DNA of 64,000 nucleotides from Nostoc sp. NMS2 (lineage in GTDB: Bacteria > Cyanobacteriota > Cyanobacteriia > Cyanobacteriales > Nostocaceae), in assembly GCF_017115105.1 (NCBI RefSeq), contig NZ_JABXKH010000163.1:19214-83213 (forward strand), written 5' to 3'. Below, in pieces: positions 33,831-42,716 of the stretch. Within the stretch, counting starts at the first letter, position 1; the number at the start of each line of letters is the position of its first letter. Position numbers and translations under genes: made by a program. The notes below the pieces were generated by a model. It saw nothing but the letters and a program-made list of their open reading frames with translations. It was not told the DNA's origin and did not search any database.

Positions 33831-34066
33831 TAGCCATCCTTTAGGGTGTGCTATTTTTTTATATGTGTTGACGCTTGACATCTTGTTGTAATACATTTTA
33901 CCTACTTTTATTTCACTCATTCTCCTAATACCAATTTGAAAAAATAGTGCGGCACATAGATTGACATAACCGAGAAAAAGAAGTCGATTTCCAATCCAAT
34001 ATCTAAAATCAAAAATGGTGTAAGCTACAATCAAAATTACTCATAGATTAATTTCCTGGCACTGCC

Positions 34067-34342
34067 ATGACCATTTCTCTACCACCGAAACTCAATAGTC
34101 TTCCAACAACACTACCCATTGATGGCGCGGTTCGGATTGATTTGGAAGAAGGTATTCCAGTTTTTCGAGCATCCAGTACTGTTCAAAGTCGTATTGAAGA
34201 ATTATTAGCAAAACAGCAAAAAACTTCACTTAGTGCAGAAGAAGAGAAAGAACTGGATTGCTACGAAGAAATTGATGACTACCTAAGCTTTGTAAATCGC
34301 ACAATTCGTAATTTGTCTGTTGCTCCAAATCAACAAGCATAA
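34067..34342 (+). CDS. Small conserved protein preceding an HNH endonuclease gene
   Basis: A 91-residue acidic protein with an antitoxin-like composition: a beta-rich start (AVRIDLEEGIPVFRAS), then helices (VQSRIEELLAKQQKTSLSAEEEKELDCYEEIDDYLSFVNRTIRNL). It ends six bases before the HNH gene, so both are translated from one message. The gene pair is common in cyanobacteria (recalled). It might regulate or chaperone the HNH protein, but there is no direct evidence; I do not recognise a named family. Confidence 0.8.
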   Translation: MTISLPPKLNSLPTTLPIDGAVRIDLEEGIPVFRASSTVQSRIEELLAKQQKTSLSAEEEKELDCYEEIDDYLSFVNRTIRNLSVAPNQQA

Positions 34343-34348
34343 TAAATT

Positions 34349-34988
34349 GTGTCTTTTCGTAGCAAGATTTCTGAATCTATACAAAAGCAAGTACGTCAAC
34401 GTGCTAAGTACCTGTGTGAATACTGTCATGCATCTGAACAATGGCAATATGTGCAGTTCACGGTAGATCATATTATGCCGTTGTCATTAGGTGGAACAGA
34501 TAATTTAGAAAATCTGGCGTTAGCTTGCTTTCACTGCAATCGCAGGAAGACAAATCGGCTTACAGCAACTGATCATCAATCGGGAGAAGAAGTTTTACTG
34601 TTGAATCCGCGACAGCACATTTGGAGTGAGCATTTTATCTGGTCTGCGGATGGACTGTTAATTGGGAGCATCCACTTTTGGAAGAAACACCGGGCGATTG
34701 GAAATCGCGGCTACACAAACGAAGTCCGCCTTCGCGGACTCTCTGAAACCCGCGAAGGCGGGTTTAGTTTGTATAGCCCCAGACTTCTAGTCTGAGGGCG
34801 ATCCGCCAAAACGGGATGCTCCCTGTTAATTGTTGGTTTGACACCTATTGGACGAGCAACTGTCACTGTATTAACTTTAAATCGGGAACGGGTTATCAAT
34901 ATTTCGTGCAGCTGATAAAGAAATTGGTCGCCATCCACCAATAGACGATCGATTCAAAGAAAAATTGATACAAGCGAGTAAGGGATAG
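34349..34988 (+). pseudogene. HNH endonuclease gene interrupted by a MITE and a frameshift
   Basis: GTG start at 34349. The HNH core is intact: CEYCH, FTVDHIMPLSLGGTDNLENL and ACFHCNRRKTN. After ...SADGLLI the frame enters a 160-bp element (34664-34823) and stops at 34795 with 35 foreign residues, giving 148 residues. Beyond the element the original reading resumes as VGLTPIGRATVTVLTLNRER-VINI, then one extra T at about 34904 shifts the frame before RAADKEIGRHPPIDDRFKEK and the old stop at 34986. So the C-terminal third is lost in two independent steps. The truncated protein keeps the nuclease domain and could still be made. Confidence 0.85.
34664..34823. mobile_element. 160-bp MITE inserted in the HNH gene, with target duplication
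   Basis: Ends are GGGAGCATCCACTTTTGG at the left and CCAAAACGGGATGCTCCC at the right, inverted repeats with two mismatches. TGTTAATT is duplicated on both sides (34656-34663 and 34824-34831), an 8-bp target duplication. The interior contains a further palindromic repeat (CCGCCTTCGCGG, CCCGCGAAGGCGGG). No coding capacity. Confidence 0.85.
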
Positions 34989-35209
34989 TGCCCTCACAAC
35001 ATTTTTGCGAGGATACCATAGTCCAATGAAGATTTGCAGAAGTCACAAGCAGTTGCACATCGCAAATGTGTGTATATTGTGTAAGTATGTAATGTTAGTT
35101 GTGGGTGAAAAACTGCTAAGGAGCATAAAAACCAAATTTACCGACATAATAGATCAAAACTCTTGTTAAAATCCAAATAATTTTAAGTTAGAATTCCTAC
35201 CCAACTCCT

Positions 35210-37144
35210 ATGAGAGAAACTGTCCTAGAGGTTCACAATCTACAAGTTGAATTTCCCGGTGATGGCAACACTGACAAAGCTTTGGATGGTATATCCTTTG
35301 GGCTGCATCGAGGTGAGACTCTCGGAATAGTAGGAGAATCGGGGAGTGGGAAATCAGTGACAGCCCTAGCTGTGATGGGTTTGTTGCAAAGTCCTGGTAT
35401 AGTGACTGGCGGTGAAATCTGGTTTCGTCCTCAAGAGAATGGCAACCCTATAGATTTGGTAACATTGCCTCCTGAGCAAATGCAGTTACACCGGGGTGGC
35501 GATATCGCCATGATTTTTCAAGAACCGATGAGTTCGCTTAATCCGGTTTATGACATTGGGTTTCAGCTAACAGAAGCGATTATGCGGCATCAAAATGTGT
35601 CAGCAGCCCAAGCAAGACAAATTGCGATCGCAGGTCTGCAAGAGGTAAAGCTTCTACCTAGCGATGAGGAGATCCAACAGCAGTATACCGAAACTTGGCA
35701 CACTTCGACACCCTTCGACAACGCTCAGGGCAAGAAGCTCAGTGACCATCAAACTAACAGCAATTCATCGAAACCAGAACCATCAAAGTTGGCCCAGTTG
35801 GTTAAAGAACACAAAGAAGCCATGCTGGAACGCTACCCTCATGAACTTTCTGGGGGTCAGTTGCAACGGGTAATGATTGCAATGGCAATTTCTTGCAACC
35901 CATTAATCTTAATTGCCGATGAACCAACCACAGCTTTGGATGTGACGGTGCAAGCCACAATTTTGGACTTGTTGCGAGAATTGCAGCAAAGCCGTGATAT
36001 GGCAATGATTTTCATCACCCACGACTTGGGGCTAATTTCAGAAATTGCTGACCAAGTAGCGGTGATGTATAAAGGCAAGGTTGTCGAATCTGGTACTTCT
36101 GAACAAATTTTCAGCAGTCCCCATCATCCATATACTAAAGGTTTGATAGCTTGTCGCCCCACACTCAACCGCCGTCCCCAAAAATTACTCACCGTTTCTG
36201 ATTACATGAGTACAGAGGAGACAGCAACAGGCCAAGTGATAATTCAGGCGAAAGAACCCGCACAACCCATAGAAGTGACCACCGAAGAGATTGCTGCAAG
36301 ATTGGCAAACTTCAATGAATTGGAACCCCTGCTGCAAATCCGTAACCTGAAAGTTGGTTTTCCAGTGCGTGGGGTGTTTGGTGGGACAAAACGCTACAAC
36401 ATGGCAGTTAATGGCGTTTCTTTCGATGTCAAACCAGGAGAAACACTAGGTTTAGTGGGAGAATCTGGTTGTGGTAAAACCACCCTTGGTAGAACCTTGC
36501 TGCGCTTAATTGAACCGATGAGTGGTCAAATTATCTTTGAGAAACAAGATATTACTAGCCTCAAAGGAGAACCGTTGCAAAAACTGCGGCGGGAAATGCA
36601 AATAGTCTTCCAAAATCCTTTTAGTTCCCTCGACCCACGGATGAAGATTGGGGACGCGGTGATGGAACCGTTGTTAATTCACGCTGTTGGTAAGACAAAG
36701 CAACAACGACGGCAGCGAGTAGCCGAACTCTTAGAAAGGGTGGGATTGAGTGCAGATGCAATTAACCGCTATCCTCATCAGTTTTCTGGCGGTCAACGCC
36801 AACGGATTTGTATAGCCCGTTCTTTGGCGTTAAATCCTAAGTTTATCATCTGCGATGAATCTGTTTCGGCGCTGGATGTTTCAGTACAGGCGCAGGTATT
36901 AAATCTTCTCAAAGAGTTACAGTCAGATTTTCAGCTTACTTATATCTTTATTTCTCATGATTTAAGTGTAGTGAAATTTATGAGCGATCGCATTTTAGTC
37001 ATGAATCGCGGTCAAATTGTTGAAGAAGGCACAGCCGAAAGCATCTACTTGGAACCCAAAGAGGAATACACGCAAAAATTAATTGCTGCAATTCCTACTG
37101 GTAGTGCTGAACGGGTGCGAAGTCGTCATCTACGGGCTTTATAG
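35210..37144 (+). CDS. Fused dipeptide/oligopeptide ABC transporter ATPase (DppD-DppF type)
   Basis: A 644-residue protein with two complete ABC modules: Walker A GESGSGKS and signature LSGGQLQRV in the first (1-320), GESGCGKT and FSGGQRQRI in the second (380-640), each with its Walker B and the oligopeptide-transporter C-terminal RPTLNRR-like segment. It energises uptake of peptides or related solutes; the permeases are not adjacent. Residues about 164-179 (STPFDNAQGKKLSD) are encoded by a copy of the dispersed CGACTTCGCTCAGG repeat and lie in the linker before the signature motif, so the insertion is in frame and tolerated. Confidence 0.93.
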   Translation: MRETVLEVHNLQVEFPGDGNTDKALDGISFGLHRGETLGIVGESGSGKSVTALAVMGLLQSPGIVTGGEIWFRPQENGNPIDLVTLPPEQMQLHRGGDIAMIFQEPMSSLNPVYDIGFQLTEAIMRHQNVSAAQARQIAIAGLQEVKLLPSDEEIQQQYTETWHTSTPFDNAQGKKLSDHQTNSNSSKPEPSKLAQLVKEHKEAMLERYPHELSGGQLQRVMIAMAISCNPLILIADEPTTALDVTVQATILDLLRELQQSRDMAMIFITHDLGLISEIADQVAVMYKGKVVESGTSEQIFSSPHHPYTKGLIACRPTLNRRPQKLLTVSDYMSTEETATGQVIIQAKEPAQPIEVTTEEIAARLANFNELEPLLQIRNLKVGFPVRGVFGGTKRYNMAVNGVSFDVKPGETLGLVGESGCGKTTLGRTLLRLIEPMSGQIIFEKQDITSLKGEPLQKLRREMQIVFQNPFSSLDPRMKIGDAVMEPLLIHAVGKTKQQRRQRVAELLERVGLSADAINRYPHQFSGGQRQRICIARSLALNPKFIICDESVSALDVSVQAQVLNLLKELQSDFQLTYIFISHDLSVVKFMSDRILVMNRGQIVEEGTAESIYLEPKEEYTQKLIAAIPTGSAERVRSRHLRAL

Positions 37145-37188
37145 AAACAGAATTCAGGAGTCAGGACGGGCTAAACGCCCCGCTATCG

Positions 37189-37359
37189 CTAACAGAATAA
37201 TGCCTTTAATTTGTCAAGTTTTAAGTGCATCTTTAAAAACTTCCACAAGAGTTCAACTCCCCAACGTAATCGATAAATATCCCTAATTTCATCATCATGA
37301 ACAGCTGCATCTCCCGACTCTGGTAAATTAGTCACATTAGCGTTATTCAGTTTTAGTTT
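37189..37359 (-). pseudogene. IS4-family transposase remnant
   Basis: The minus strand reads NLPESGDAAVHDDEIRDIYR, then LRWGVELLWKFLKMHLKLDK, bounded by stops on both sides. The spacing Y-x2-R-x3-E-x6-K is the YREK signature of IS4-family transposases, including the third catalytic Glu. Only about 55 codons remain, so it is dead. The rest of 37145-37473 holds no other gene. Confidence 0.8.
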
Positions 37360-37473
37360 CTAAATCACAAAAATTAATGACTCTATAGGCTTGAGCAACC
37401 TCAGATGTAATTGATATTAGACACCCGACTTTTTAAATAAATCGGGTATCTGGATAATACGAATTTTTATCAA

Positions 37474-38517
37474 TCAGATAGTTATGATTGCTTTTTTAAT
37501 ATCATCAATCAATTCATCAATCCTTGATTGTGTAGTATTCCAAGAACACATAAAACGTACTCCTCCTACACCGATAAATGTATAAAACTGCCAGTTTTTT
37601 ACTTTTAAAGTGTGAATGACTTGTTCAGGTAATTTCACAAATACCGCGTTGGCTTCTCTGGGAAACATCAAGTCAACGCCTTCTATATTTAACAGTTGAT
37701 TTTCTAAGTATTCAGCACATTGATTGGCATGTCTGGCATTTTTTAGCCAAGCACCAGTTTCTAATAACCCCAACCAGGGAGCAGAAATAAACCGCATTTT
37801 TGAAGCTAACTGACCTGCTTGCTTACATCGATAATCAAAATCTTCTGCTAACTCTTTGTTGAAGAAAAGAATTGCTTCACCTAATGCCATTCCATTCTTA
37901 GTACCACAAAAGCACAATACATCTACTCCAGTTTTCCAAGTAATTTCAGCAGGGCTTTTATTCATAGCGGCAACTGCATTTGCAAAACGAGCGCCATCCA
38001 TGTGAATTTTTAAATTATACTTTTTCGCAACTTCTTTAATTTTTAGAAGTTCTTCAATAGAATATAAAGTTCCTAATTCAGTTGATTGGGTAATACTAAT
38101 AACTTTAGGCTTGGGATAATGAATATCAGTACGTCTAGTGACAATTGCCTCTATCGATTCTGATGTCAACTTGCCATTTTTCCCTTGAGCTAATAAAAGT
38201 TTAGAACCATTAGAGGCAAATTCTGGTGCGCCACATTCATCTGTTTCTATATGAGATGTTTCATGGCAAATTACACTGTGATATGACTGACAAAGAGCAG
38301 CTAAAGATAAAGAATTTGCGGCTGTGCCATTAAAGGTAAAAAATACTTCACAATCAATTTCAAATAATTCACGAAAATAATCTGTTGCTTTTTGAGTCCA
38401 TTCATCATTCCCATAAGCTGGAACACTACCTTGATTTGCCCTAATCGTATATTCCAGTGCTTCTGGACAAATACCAGAAGAATTATCACTTGCAAACTGT
38501 TCTAAGTTGCTACTCAT
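37474..38517 (-). CDS. Threonine aldolase-like PLP enzyme
   Basis: A 347-residue fold-type I PLP enzyme of the beta-eliminating lyase/low-specificity L-threonine aldolase group: FASDNSSGICPEAL start, HMDGARFANA (Asp and Arg contacting PLP and substrate) and FCGTKNGMALGEA with the Schiff-base Lys near 204. The likely reaction is cleavage of L-threonine or L-allo-threonine to glycine and acetaldehyde; substrate preference is not readable from sequence. Normal length. It stands alone, convergent with the transposase remnant region. Confidence 0.9.
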   Translation of the reverse strand: MSSNLEQFASDNSSGICPEALEYTIRANQGSVPAYGNDEWTQKATDYFRELFEIDCEVFFTFNGTAANSLSLAALCQSYHSVICHETSHIETDECGAPEFASNGSKLLLAQGKNGKLTSESIEAIVTRRTDIHYPKPKVISITQSTELGTLYSIEELLKIKEVAKKYNLKIHMDGARFANAVAAMNKSPAEITWKTGVDVLCFCGTKNGMALGEAILFFNKELAEDFDYRCKQAGQLASKMRFISAPWLGLLETGAWLKNARHANQCAEYLENQLLNIEGVDLMFPREANAVFVKLPEQVIHTLKVKNWQFYTFIGVGGVRFMCSWNTTQSRIDELIDDIKKAIITI

Positions 38518-39143
38518 AATCTCTACTTTTATTTTTCTTAGTAATTATTACAATATTAGTGAATAATTTTTATAGTTGCCAACTACAAGATTAATGAGAG
38601 ATGTTATTAATCTCTCAAATTATCTAATAAGTCGGATATTTACAATAACTTTAGATGCTTATCAATTAAATATTTTTACAGCAATCGGAAATTGTTTGTA
38701 AACAACCATAAGCTAGCCTTTAAGATAAGTTAATAGTGTGAAAAATCTAATTTTCACAAATAAAATTACCATATCTTACATTAAACGGTTAATTATTTGT
38801 TGTTGTAGTTTTTATTTGAGTAGTTATAGCCTCTAATAGGATGAATATACTATTAAATGAATTTGCTAATTTCCACAGAAAACTGGAGCCTTAATTTCCC
38901 TTTACTGAGACGTTAAGTTACTACGGCGTATTCCTCAGCCTTGGGTTGAGGAGATTTTGGGACATCGAAAATGGCAAATAAGTAAATATTATGCTAAAAA
39001 AATAAAGTTTGCTAATTAGAATGCTAATCATATACTTATAATGTAGTATACAATGCCCTGCCAGTAGCTTGCTTCCTTGTAAGGGTACAAATTGGGGAAC
39101 CCGCCCAAGCATCGGCTTACCAATGACTAATGACTAATAACTA
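38518..39143. other. 626-base intergenic stretch
   Basis: AT-rich, holding the presumed promoter of the aldolase gene. It contains a possible recombinase remnant (38909-39019, listed separately) and TAATGAC heptamers at 39122-39146, the last of which supplies the start codon of the next gene. Nothing else is recognised. Confidence 0.5.
38909..39019 (+). pseudogene. Possible tyrosine recombinase C-terminal remnant
   Basis: A 36-codon frame between stops reads KLLRRIPQPWVEEILGHRKW, then QISKYYAKKIK. LGH-x8-Y fits the box II His and nucleophile Tyr spacing of tyrosine recombinases (XerC: LGHASLSTTQIY). The upstream catalytic Arg/Lys boxes are absent. Short and unsupported by anything else, so tentative. 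Confidence 0.3.
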
Positions 39144-39926
39144 ATGACTGAACCATTGATTGAACTAAAAGGTGTTTCTAAGTCCTTTGGTAGCCATAAA
39201 GTTCTAGATAATGTAGACTTGACCATTTATCGGGGAGAAGCACTGGGGATTATTGGACCATCAGGGACTGGTAAATCAACAATTCTACGAGTAATGGCGG
39301 GGTTACTTGCTCCTGATGAAGGAGAAATTTATGTGCAAGGAGTGCTGCGGGACGGTTTGATTGAGGATGGTGGACAGCCAGTTGGCATTGGTATGGTGTT
39401 TCAACAGGCAGCGCTATTTGATTCGCTGACGGTGGAGGAGAATGTGGGATTTTTACTTTATCAAAATTCAAAGCTGCCGCGATCGCGCATTCGAGATTTG
39501 GTAAAAGAAAAATTGGAGATGGTAGGTTTGCCATCAATAAGCGACCTTTACCCAGCTGAACTTTCTGGGGGAATGCGAAAACGGGTCAGTTTTGCCCGTG
39601 CAATCATGTCTAACCCCGATAATCCCTCAGAAGGGCCAGATGTTCTACTATACGATGAACCAACAGCCGGACTTGATCCTATTGCCTCAACTGTAATCGA
39701 AGATTTAATCCGCTATTTGCAATGTTTACATGGTGTTTGTAGTACTTATGCTGTTGTTACCCACCAGGACAGCACTATCCGCCGTACAGCTGATAGACTT
39801 ATATTTCTCTATGAAGGGAGAGTGCAGTGGCAGGGTACAGTTAGTGAGATATACAACACAGAAAATCCGTTGATCAAACAATTTATGAGTGGAAGTGTGA
39901 AAGGGCCGATTCAAATTGTCAGTTAG
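39144..39926 (+). CDS. ABC transporter ATPase of an MCE/Mla-type lipid transport system
   Basis: A 260-residue ATPase of the MlaF/TGD3 type: GPSGTGKST Walker A, signature LSGGMRKRVSFARAI (the GGMRKR variant is typical of MCE-associated ATPases), Walker B VLLYDEPTAGLDP and a switch His in VVTHQD. It should power phospholipid or glycolipid movement between membranes together with a TGD1/MlaE permease, not present in this window. The MCE protein follows 186 bases downstream. The ATG at 39144 sits in the last unit of a TAATGAC repeat. Confidence 0.92.
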   Translation: MTEPLIELKGVSKSFGSHKVLDNVDLTIYRGEALGIIGPSGTGKSTILRVMAGLLAPDEGEIYVQGVLRDGLIEDGGQPVGIGMVFQQAALFDSLTVEENVGFLLYQNSKLPRSRIRDLVKEKLEMVGLPSISDLYPAELSGGMRKRVSFARAIMSNPDNPSEGPDVLLYDEPTAGLDPIASTVIEDLIRYLQCLHGVCSTYAVVTHQDSTIRRTADRLIFLYEGRVQWQGTVSEIYNTENPLIKQFMSGSVKGPIQIVS

Positions 39927-40112
39927 AAAGTGAAAAGTGAGGAGTTAGGAGAGACGCGATTAATCGCGTTTGTACAACAGTTAGGAGTTAAAAGTTAAGA
40001 ATGAAGAGCGAGAGTTAAATTCAACTCATAACTCCCAACTTAATAATTCTCAACTTATAATTCCCAACTCATAATTCCTAACTCATAACTAATTATTGGG
40101 TGGAGGAAAAAT
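39927..40112. repeat. AACTCATAA-type tandem repeats
   Basis: Degenerate copies of AACTCATAACTCCC and TTAGGAGTTAAAAGTTA (STRR-like) plus GACGCGATTAATCGCGTTTG, the last also found twice near 55345-55395. GTGGAGGAAAAAT at the end is the ribosome site of the MCE gene. Confidence 0.75.
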
Positions 40113-41552
40113 ATGCGAGGTCTTATGACAAGCCGCTTCGCGTCTGGGCGAACATTTAGAGAAGGCTCTGTGGGATTGTTGCTTCTGCTAGGAGTAGGAG
40201 TATTTGGGTTACTCTTTCTGTGGTTAAATAGATTTACTGCTGCTGGCCGCTCATACAAAATTATTGTGGAATTTGCTAACGCTGGCGGAATGCAAAAGGG
40301 AGCAATAGTTCGCTATCGAGGTGTTAAAGTAGGAACTATTTCTCAGGTTCTACCAAAAGCGAATGCTATTGATATAGAAATTGAAATTGCCCAAACTGAC
40401 TTAATTATCCCCCGGAATGTCGTGGTGGAAGCTAATCAAAGTGGATTAATTAGCGAAAGCATTATCGACATTACACCAAAAACAACTTTACCTGCTGGGG
40501 TTGTACTTGGTAAACCCCTTGATAAAAGTTGCGATTCCAATCTCATTGTCTGTAATGGCTCTCACTTAAAAGGTCAGATTGGCATCAGTGTTGATGAATT
40601 AATTCGCAGTTCAACTGATTTAGCCTCATCATACAATAACCCCAAATTTTATAGAAATATCAATAGGGTTCTAGAAACTACCACAGGTGCAGCATCCAGT
40701 TTTACTGAGCTAAGTCAGGATTTACAAGGTTTGACTAAAAGCTTGCGACAACAATTAAATACATTTTCAGCTACTGCTAATTCAGTGCAACGAGCGACTA
40801 ACCAACTTAATACATCCGCAAATCAAACAGTAAATAAATTCGGTGCAACTGCAACTCAAGCAAATCGTTTGCTCAACAACCTGGATAATCTGTTGACAAC
40901 AAATCGTTCTTCGCTGGTTGGCGCTTTAAATAATATCACCGAAACCAGCAACCAACTACGTGTTACAGTCAGTAGCCTATCACCATCTGTCAATCGATTG
41001 ACTCAAGGAGAATTAATCAACAATTTAGAAGCTCTTTCAGCAAATGCAGCGCAAGCCTCAGCTAATTTACGCGATGCTTCTAAAACCTTAAACGATCCCA
41101 AGAATGCGGTGCTGCTGCAACAAACTTTAGATTCAGCACGAGTAACCTTTGAAAATACCCAAAAAATTACATCTGATTTGGATGAATTGACAGGCGATCC
41201 TAATTTCCGAAAAAATTTGCGGCAATTGGTGAATGGTTTAAGTGGTTTAGTCTCTTCTACACAAGAGATGCAGCAACAAGTACAAGTTGCTACTACTCTA
41301 GATTCGGTAAAAGCTGCTGTGAGTAAATCAAATAATCTAATTCCCACTCCAGCACCAACCCAACAAGCAATATCTAATGACAAGTTGCTACCCGTCTATA
41401 GAGTTAATCCTTCACCTGCTAATTTTGAAAGTAGTGACATCAATCTTCAACCAACCCCCAGTTCATCCATCCCTAACTCATCCCAAGAAGTCTTGTTAAA
41501 ACAGCTGCGGGAGTATGGTAAGCAACGGGAGCAACTGGAGACGGGAAAATAG
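40113..41552 (+). CDS. MCE-domain (MlaD/TGD2-like) lipid-transport protein
   Basis: A 479-residue protein: one N-terminal membrane helix (about 25-45), then an MCE domain (about 48-130) with VEFANAGGMQKGAIVRYRGV and ISESIIDITP, followed by a long helical, Thr/Asn/Gln-rich region (about 170-430) likely to form a coiled tunnel, and a disordered Pro/Ser-rich end. It should be anchored in the cytoplasmic or inner envelope membrane and guide lipids across the periplasm, working with the ATPase encoded just upstream. TGGAGG before the ATG is a good ribosome site. The cyanobacterial relatives are the forerunners of chloroplast TGD2. Confidence 0.92.
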   Translation: MRGLMTSRFASGRTFREGSVGLLLLLGVGVFGLLFLWLNRFTAAGRSYKIIVEFANAGGMQKGAIVRYRGVKVGTISQVLPKANAIDIEIEIAQTDLIIPRNVVVEANQSGLISESIIDITPKTTLPAGVVLGKPLDKSCDSNLIVCNGSHLKGQIGISVDELIRSSTDLASSYNNPKFYRNINRVLETTTGAASSFTELSQDLQGLTKSLRQQLNTFSATANSVQRATNQLNTSANQTVNKFGATATQANRLLNNLDNLLTTNRSSLVGALNNITETSNQLRVTVSSLSPSVNRLTQGELINNLEALSANAAQASANLRDASKTLNDPKNAVLLQQTLDSARVTFENTQKITSDLDELTGDPNFRKNLRQLVNGLSGLVSSTQEMQQQVQVATTLDSVKAAVSKSNNLIPTPAPTQQAISNDKLLPVYRVNPSPANFESSDINLQPTPSSSIPNSSQEVLLKQLREYGKQREQLETGK

Positions 41553-41611
41553 GCAATAGACATCTCCATAAAAAAATCCGGTATGTGGGAAACTCAGCAA
41601 TTCATGTTCTT

Positions 41612-41637
41612 GCCAGTTAGCTTTAATTGCGCCAACC
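41612..41637. repeat. 26-bp dispersed repeat, copy 1
   Basis: GCCAGTTAGCTTTAATTGCG followed by CCAACC is identical to 46621-46646. Confidence 0.9.
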
Positions 41638-41683
41638 TACTTGGCATTTTTAATACCGACAAGATGACTTTTCAAACATCCGA

Positions 41684-42673
41684 TTAGAGCAAAGCACCAC
41701 CACAACTAGAACCACACCCAGCAGTACAACCATAGCAATAAGCAGCAGTTTGGATCTCATTAATCACGTCTAGACTGCCAGCTTCTAGCAATTTGCTAAC
41801 TGTTAAGCTTTCATCATTGTCAGTTTTTGCAGGCAAATTCATCATCTGGTTAAAGTCACAATCATATACATTTCCGAGATAGTCAATTGAAAGTTGATCG
41901 CGGCACATCAAATGTTCAACCGTGCCAGGATTAAAATTTGACTCTAAAAACTGTAAATAGCTACTGGACAGTTTTCTCCGTTCTAAATGTATTTTGGTTC
42001 TACCAACTGGAAGGTTGGTAATGGTGAAGAGGTTGTTAAAGACAATATTAAAATGTTCTTGTAAGAACATTTTGTAATCTTGTGATAGGTTGGTCTGTTC
42101 AGGAGCTAAAGAAAATTTTTCAGTAGTGGGTAACTGAGGATTAAATACCAAGTCTAAAATTAAATTTTCATCTTTACCATAGCCAAGTTGGTTAAGCCAT
42201 TGTAAAGCTTTGACTGAACTATCAAAAACGCCAGAACCGCGCATTTTATCAACATTATCTGCTAAATAGCAGGGTAGGGAAGCCACAACTCTTATTTGGT
42301 GTTGAGCAAAATATTCTGGTAAATCAGCAAATCCATCTTCAAAATAAATAGTCAAATTAGACCGGACAATTACCTGCTTATCGGTTGCTCTTGCTGCTTC
42401 TACTAATGGCTTAAATCCATAATTCATTTCTGGTGCGCCACCAGTCAAATCCACAATTTGAATTTCGGGAAATTTATGGATTAGCGAAATCAATTGTTCG
42501 CAAACTTCAGGTGAAAGTTCTTCTATACGTTTTGGCCCAGCTTCGACATGACAGTGTGTGCATGCAAGGTTACAACGCTTACCTAGATTAATTTGTAAAA
42601 CAGTTATCCCCTTTTTTGTCAAAGGGGAATTTAGTTTATTTTTAAATGGTGTAACTTTTGATTGAGTTTGCAT
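41684..42673 (-). CDS. arsS: Arsenosugar biosynthesis radical SAM protein ArsS
   Basis: A 329-residue radical SAM enzyme. CNLACTHC (CxxxCxxC) near 34 binds the 4Fe-4S cluster, GGAPEMNYGF is the next conserved segment, and the C-terminal domain (DUF3641-like) holds CRDQLSIDYLGNVYDCDFNQ and a Cys-rich end CYGCTAGCGSSCGG. In cyanobacteria ArsS adds a 5'-deoxyadenosyl group to dimethylarsenite, the committed step to arsenosugars. It is the last gene of an arsM-pit-arsS cluster on the minus strand, 43 bases after the transporter gene, which strongly supports the assignment. Confidence 0.92.
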   Translation of the reverse strand: MQTQSKVTPFKNKLNSPLTKKGITVLQINLGKRCNLACTHCHVEAGPKRIEELSPEVCEQLISLIHKFPEIQIVDLTGGAPEMNYGFKPLVEAARATDKQVIVRSNLTIYFEDGFADLPEYFAQHQIRVVASLPCYLADNVDKMRGSGVFDSSVKALQWLNQLGYGKDENLILDLVFNPQLPTTEKFSLAPEQTNLSQDYKMFLQEHFNIVFNNLFTITNLPVGRTKIHLERRKLSSSYLQFLESNFNPGTVEHLMCRDQLSIDYLGNVYDCDFNQMMNLPAKTDNDESLTVSKLLEAGSLDVINEIQTAAYCYGCTAGCGSSCGGALL

Positions 42674-42716
42674 TAGCTATTATTCCTTAAATATGGCAAA
42701 AATATATTCACTTTTT

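Noticed and set aside
33720..34034. 104-codon minus-strand frame over the group II-like RNA
   Set aside because: The inner part from an ATG at 33919 (MSEIKVGKMYYNKMSS) looks somewhat protein-like, but the 3' half lies in the structured RNA region and there is no recognisable family; left as ambiguous, not called.
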